From: Paramecium tetraurelia
Taxonomy: Eukaryota > Ciliophora > Oligohymenophorea > Peniculida > Parameciidae
DNA: 64,000 nt
NCBI RefSeq assembly: GCF_000165425.1
Contig: NW_001799066.1
Span: forward strand, 826,601-890,600
Direction: 5' to 3'
This document shows, piece after piece, positions 59,264 to 64,000 of the stretch. The notes beneath the pieces are model-generated. The model saw only the letters and a list, made by a program, of their open reading frames with translations, searched no databases and was not told the origin of the DNA. Within the stretch, counting starts at the first letter, position 1; each line of letters starts with the position of its first letter. Made by a program: the position numbers and the translations under genes.

Positions 59264-62200
59264 TCAATAAAACTATTCTTCTGACATATAAAATTATTGG
59301 CTAGTAAATCTACTTTAAGCTAAATTGTTATGAGTATTTGTCAATTTAGATTGGGTTGTCATATCTTCAGTACTATTGAAAGGCTTTATTACTGAAGTAC
59401 TAGTTTTTAACAACTACACAAATTAACAATATAAATTACTTGTCTTTTGGAAAATATCGAGCAGGTGTATCCTAATCGCATAATAAATCTTTAGAGATGA
59501 TTACATAAAATGTCTTGTCCACACATTTTATGAATGGCAGCTAATCTCTAATAGAAAGCTTTGAATTCATAATAAGTAATGTTTTCATGCTTTCCTTTTT
59601 TATAGTATTTTCTAAGTAGCTCTTATACATTCTCAACTCCTTTAGTTTTTTTATTTTGAATTTGATTAAATAAGGTTCGCAAGAAGGTTTCTCCTTTTAA
59701 TTCATGAGGTTTGAATAGTTGTAGTTATTTGCCATCATTTTCTTAATTTTATATTGATTTCACTACTTCCTCGTAAGTTAGCTAATCTACTTAATCTATT
59801 TTTAAATCTGCAGCCATATTAAAAATATCTTTAGCTTCATCTTAATCCAATTATTCCTAGGGATCTATAGGTTATCTGGATGGCTACCTTTAAACTGTAG
59901 ATTCCTTCTTCTAACTTTATGAATAGAATTTAGTTGATTTTTATTTAAAATTTTAATTTTGACTTCTTTAAGTCTCCATTTGTTTCTAAGCCCCTTACTT
60001 GGAACTCATCTATACTTAATCATCATCTGATTCATATTTTAACAGAGATTCTTGAGATTATTATTTACTATGATTTTTGGTTTAATTGGAACTCACTCTT
60101 TCAGTATCAAAGCCGTATTTTTGAACAACATTTCTAAAGGATTGTTGTTGCTTCAATAAGGCATTTTACTCTTCAGACAATTAATTGAGATTCTTTGATT
60201 AAATCATTTTTGGGATAGCTTATAAGACTTTCTATTAAATTTCAATAGGTAATCCCAGATTCAAGATGAAGTTTTCTATAAAATTAGTGAACAACTCAAT
60301 ATCTGTTTGTTACTCCTATTCTACCATTCTTTGTTTCCATGATGCGAAGTATTCGGCTGGATTTTCATCATTGACTTTTATGGCCATTTTAATTGGTTAT
60401 TAGATGGTAGTACTGGATCTTCGTATATGAGATTATGAGGATTGCTAAGAAGAAAGACGAGATTTTGAATGTCTACTGACTTCATCTTCTTCTTTAATTA
60501 GATGTATTCTTGTTTTATTACTTTCAATTATCCTAGTTGACCCTCTGTTAGAATTTATTGCTTGATCTTCTGGAATTTCTTTCATGGAATCTGTTGATTT
60601 CCTGGCGTATTTATTTTTTGTTTTATTTGATAATAAGGTTTCCGACTTTTTGTATCCTTTAACTTACTTATTTTGTTGTGGAGTATTGGATATTTGAACA
60701 CTTTATTATCCCTATTAAAATTGTGATTAATCATAACTTTCAGTTTAGATTCTCCTGTCTGAGGGACTCGAATCATTTTTCCTATCTGTCAAAGTCATTT
60801 TTCTCCCTGATGTTGTCCTTTATGTATCCTGAATAGTTTAAGCTTAAGTTAGATCAGTATCGGGAATGGTTGAGTCACCAATTTTCATTTAATTTACCGT
60901 AGACTTTCTTACAATCGAGGAAGTTAATTGTTAATCAGATTTTGTTATTGAACTCATTTTTCGTAATAATTAGCCATTGTCATTATTCGGAGATACACTC
61001 TTTCTGATTTACTGTTATGATTGTTATTACAACAGCAAACCACTCTTTTGCATTTGCTCTTCATCTAGTTCTTCTATTGATTTTTAATCAAGTGTTGTTT
61101 ATTTGTTGGGTTGCTTGGATGGATGAAGTTCTGTAGATGAATGTTACAACCCTCTTTTATTTTATTATGTATCTGATGTTTGACTACTATTTTTTGAGAT
61201 CTTTTAATCTTTCTAGGATTGGACATGCTGTGTAAAACTCATTCTATGTACAACGTCAGTGCTTTATCTTTTTGTGTAATCGCTGTATTAGATCTATCGA
61301 TTCGATTCGCCACGGTAGCCAATTGAAAAATTATCTTCATCCTAAGGAAAATCAAATTAGGATTTAATTTTGCTTGTAGCTTTGGGTGAATCTTTGTTGG
61401 ATTGATCTTAACTATTACCAAAGTCCATCTATAGGCTTCTTTGGTCTGCTGGTATTGATTTCTTCTTATTTAATTCTCCAGTTAATTGATACAGTCTTTA
61501 TTATAGTTCTTAATTCTCCTTTTATAATTTTGATATTTGTTATTGCATAGTTTGATCTGAAACTTAGACTGCCTAATCTTAAAATGTCTTGCTAGTTATT
61601 ACTAGCAATTGCTTCTCTAATTTTTGTTTATCATATAACAGTTGAGTTCGTTCTTACTCTATAGTCTTTTCAGCAATTTTGGTGGATTCAATTTCAATAT
61701 TTTATTGCATTATTTAGTTCTCCATTTACCTTACTTTATTCCATAACTCTGAGTTCTCCATAAACTTTTTGTCCAGTTCAACATTTTTATTTGACAACTC
61801 CTTTTACAATTGCTCTGTATTATCTGCTCTTCTTAAAGTTGGGGCCTTGCGTTCCCTATTGGAACTGGACAACATTTATTGAGAATTTTATTTGGGCAAT
61901 TTCCTTTCCGAATCCTATTTGGCTCTCCTTACTATAAATCCAGACACGAATTTCATTAAAACCTTATAGGTCTCATGCTAAACATTCTGATAACTATCAT
62001 TGATATAGTCTATGAATTCATTCAATATGTTGGGTATCATATCTTATTGGATTTATTGTTTTTAAGTATCCAAAATTACTGTTTCGATATCCATGGTCTT
62101 CTAAATCATTTACTTATGCACTCCCTTCAGTTTGTCATTCACCTATTAAGTCTATAAGGTATATCTATAATCAATTCTTTCATTTAGAAACTTCTGCAAC

Positions 62201-62977
62201 TCCATACTGTGTTTGTCGCTATCTTTTACTATCTCTTACAATTTGCTTTCATGATATTCCTACCCAATTACGATATTACTTTACCTTCTTAAAATTCCTC
62301 ATAACCTCCAAAATATCGAGATTTGTATCTGTTCCTTATGATATGCATAACTTAATTTTTGGATCATATCGTTTCATAACAATTTACACATTTAATTTAT
62401 TACTTTGCTTCAAAACTTCATTTAAGATACATTTCTGATGATCATCTAGTTCGTATTGCATCCTTGATGAATTATTCAAAGTTCGATCATTCTGTAGATC
62501 GAAAGAATTCAATCGAATCGAAGGCAGTGCATTTGAGTTTTTGCTACTTAATTAACGATTCTTTATTCTCTCATTTTCTGCTAACGGCGATTGGAAGCCT
62601 CCGACTCTAGCCCCTCCCAACCTACCAGTTTGTCCTCCTTCCATCATTCTCTACTTCATTCGTTACATCAAATCAGTTCTAGACAATGGTTCATGTTCAT
62701 GCTCCCCCTCCGTTTGCATTTGATTACTATTCTGAACTGATTTCAATACATCCTTCCAAACTTACGTATATCTCCCTATAGCATGACTATAGTCATTTTA
62801 ATCTCTCGCTTAAAGCATATAGCATAGTTCATTTGATGTAAGCTCCAAATCTTACAGAAATTTTGGCAAACTAATAGAACTTCCTTGTTTAAGCACATTT
62901 TTGCTCAAACCCATTAGAAATTCCCCTATCTTCTCTAAAGTTGCTTTCTCCTACTAAGAAGCTGGAGTAAAAATCAT
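59264..62977 (-). CDS. Long coiled-coil protein with helical C-terminal domain
   Basis: About 1,190 residues from MIFTPASQQEKATLEKIGEF. The N-terminal third is mixed helical with an Arg/Gly stretch (GGQTGRLGGARVGGF). Coiled-coil follows (YTLQTQQVNDKLKGVHKQM), then a long Ser/Lys/Gln-rich linker that also covers the short frame beginning MIRVPQTGES at 60776. A helical C-terminus has EEQNALLKQQQSFRNVV, EAKDIFNMAADLKIDQVDQL and HENITYYEFKAFYQRLAAI, the last two like degenerate EF-hand helices. Introns include a 25-nt one near 62255 and a 26-nt one near 59425. The architecture suits a basal-body or axonemal scaffold. The family is unknown to me. Confidence 0.7.
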
Positions 62978-63013
62978 TAAGCGTATTATATATATATATA
63001 ATATATAACTAAG
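62978..63013. promoter_or_regulatory. 36-bp A+T-rich intergenic spacer
   Basis: The stop of the upstream gene (63014) and the start of the downstream one (62977) are only 36 bp apart. The gap holds an alternating TA tract (about 62985-63008). All 5' signals of the downstream gene must fit here or inside the upstream coding end. Confidence 0.55.
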
Positions 63014-64000
63014 TCACATAAGTTCTGAATATGTTTCCTCGATAATATTGGATTGCTATTACTGTGTTCCCTATCCTGGCTTCTTTTAAAATACACCACT
63101 CTAAACAACTTAAGATTGGGCATCCTCTCCAGTCTAAAATATCTTACCACCCTAGTAATCTTCATGCAACTTGGATCTATATTGCAATCCACCAACCTAA
63201 GAATAATTGACAGAACTGTTGTAAACATCCCAAACATTATCGAATTTCAAAGCAGGTTCAGTATTCAAAGATACAACAGCATTCTCTTATAATCTCTTTA
63301 TTTCTTCTCTTCTTCTCATCCTATTCTCATCTAATTCATTGTTGATTTGCTTCATTTTATTACTGTGATCCTAGAAATTATATTGCATCAATTGTGAATC
63401 AGCAATGTTTCCCTTAAATAACGCAGATTGAATATCAAAGTTAGGCGAATGATTCTCTTTAACCTACAAATCCTTGATCAAGAGTTCTTGTGCTTCCACC
63501 TTTTTCTAATATTGCTCAATTTCTTTTTATAACTTTTTGACCTATTCCTATTACAGTACTTTGTGATCATTCAACATTCCATCCTTGTGATTGATAGTTG
63601 TTTTATATAAAGTCATCTCTTCCTCTTTCAATCTTATGTCTGTTTCATATTTTCTACATAATTCCTAATCTCTTCTCTGAGCATCACTTACTGCTCTTAG
63701 ATTTTCTTTCATTTATTCATATTCATACTCCATTTCCTTTCTTCTCTTTTTAACTTCTCTTACTTATTCAACATACTTTTTATTTTCCTCCACCATTTGT
63801 TCATTTTCCCTTTACAAAGTCTTAATAGTTGACTTCAAATTCTCCATATTCCTTAGATCTCCCTCTAGCTATTTTAGTTTATTTCTAATCTATTCTCTCT
63901 CCTCATAGAATTCAGTCTCAGCTGAAGCTTTGGCTGCATGTATTTATGCCTCATACTTTCTGCGAATCACATCCTCATTGCCATTTGCATCAGCCAATTT
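63014..64000 (-). CDS. Coiled-coil protein, 5' end beyond window
   Basis: About 330 residues visible, entering at 64000 in an open frame and ending SNIIEETYSELM and TGA at 63014. The visible part is a strong coiled-coil (YEERE, LKQLEGDLRNMENLKSTI, EVKKRRKEMEYEYEQMKENL, NNELDENRMRRREEIKRL). A less ordered tail with VGGLQYRSKLHEDYQGG and a Gln-rich end follows. Resembles ciliate cytoskeletal or ciliary scaffold proteins. Start, total length and N-terminal domains are unknown. Confidence 0.7.

Noticed and set aside
59090-59440. Plus-strand frame reading MSAWEYNQSRKRV and onward with several TGA codons
   Set aside because: Most of it is antisense to the C-terminal exons of the long coiled-coil gene ending at 59264, and it is interrupted repeatedly.
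60582-60776. Independent start at MIRVPQTGES within the long coiled-coil gene
   Set aside because: A different frame is open straight through this stretch from both sides, so this is a shadow frame rather than a gene start or an intron boundary.
1-64000. tRNA, rRNA, CRISPR, transposon or internal eliminated sequences
   Set aside because: No cloverleaf, rRNA-like conserved block, direct-repeat array, transposase motif or terminal repeats were seen by reading. tRNAs and small RNAs could be missed without a covariance search.

Overview
The window reads as macronuclear DNA of a ciliate, almost certainly the genus Paramecium. TAA and TAG occur in frame throughout conserved proteins where glutamine is expected, and TGA is the only stop that ends them. 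Coding exons are broken by introns of about 21-38 nt, the base composition is very A+T rich, and genes are packed end to end on both strands, often less than 100 bp apart. Most tracts that look open under the standard code are fragments or shadows, so gene models here were built by translating TAA/TAG as Gln and removing tiny introns. I see no transposon, CRISPR array, prophage or rRNA/tRNA gene.

Layout. 1-14 kb: a three-repeat Myb protein (cut by the window edge), an unknown gene, a roughly 2,400-residue coiled-coil protein with a GRIP-like tail, two small plus-strand genes (one with a PH-like domain) and another coiled-coil gene. 14-22 kb: a housekeeping block with an IGHMBP2-type helicase carrying a long polyglutamine tract, thymidylate kinase, poly(A) polymerase, ribosomal protein S15 and a coiled-coil protein. 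22-30 kb: an AlbA/Schlafen-type protein, a membrane RING-H2 ligase with an EGF-like lumenal segment, a multi-pass membrane protein and a large unknown. 30-36 kb: an EF-hand protein, two tandem lipidated paralogues with paired PP1-docking motifs, a 1.3-kb gene-free stretch and a small gene. 36-43 kb: a secreted coiled-coil protein resembling trichocyst matrix proteins, an AlaX tRNA-editing protein, a Cys-rich N-myristoylated protein, an unresolved gene, a polytopic membrane protein and Cdc73. 43-54 kb: a CX9C protein, an ankyrin-DHHC palmitoyltransferase, a one-pass membrane protein, a p24 protein, two more RING proteins, a POT1/TEBP-alpha telomere protein and three unknowns. 55-64 kb: Tousled-like kinase, a ULK/Atg1-type kinase, a possible relic, and two long coiled-coil genes.

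Functional themes are mixed, as expected for a eukaryotic chromosome: RNA processing and translation, telomere and chromatin maintenance, membrane traffic and ubiquitin ligation, and a lipid-anchored signalling pair. Apparent reading-frame breaks in a few otherwise intact genes are listed separately. They may be sequence errors, and I did not try to repair them.
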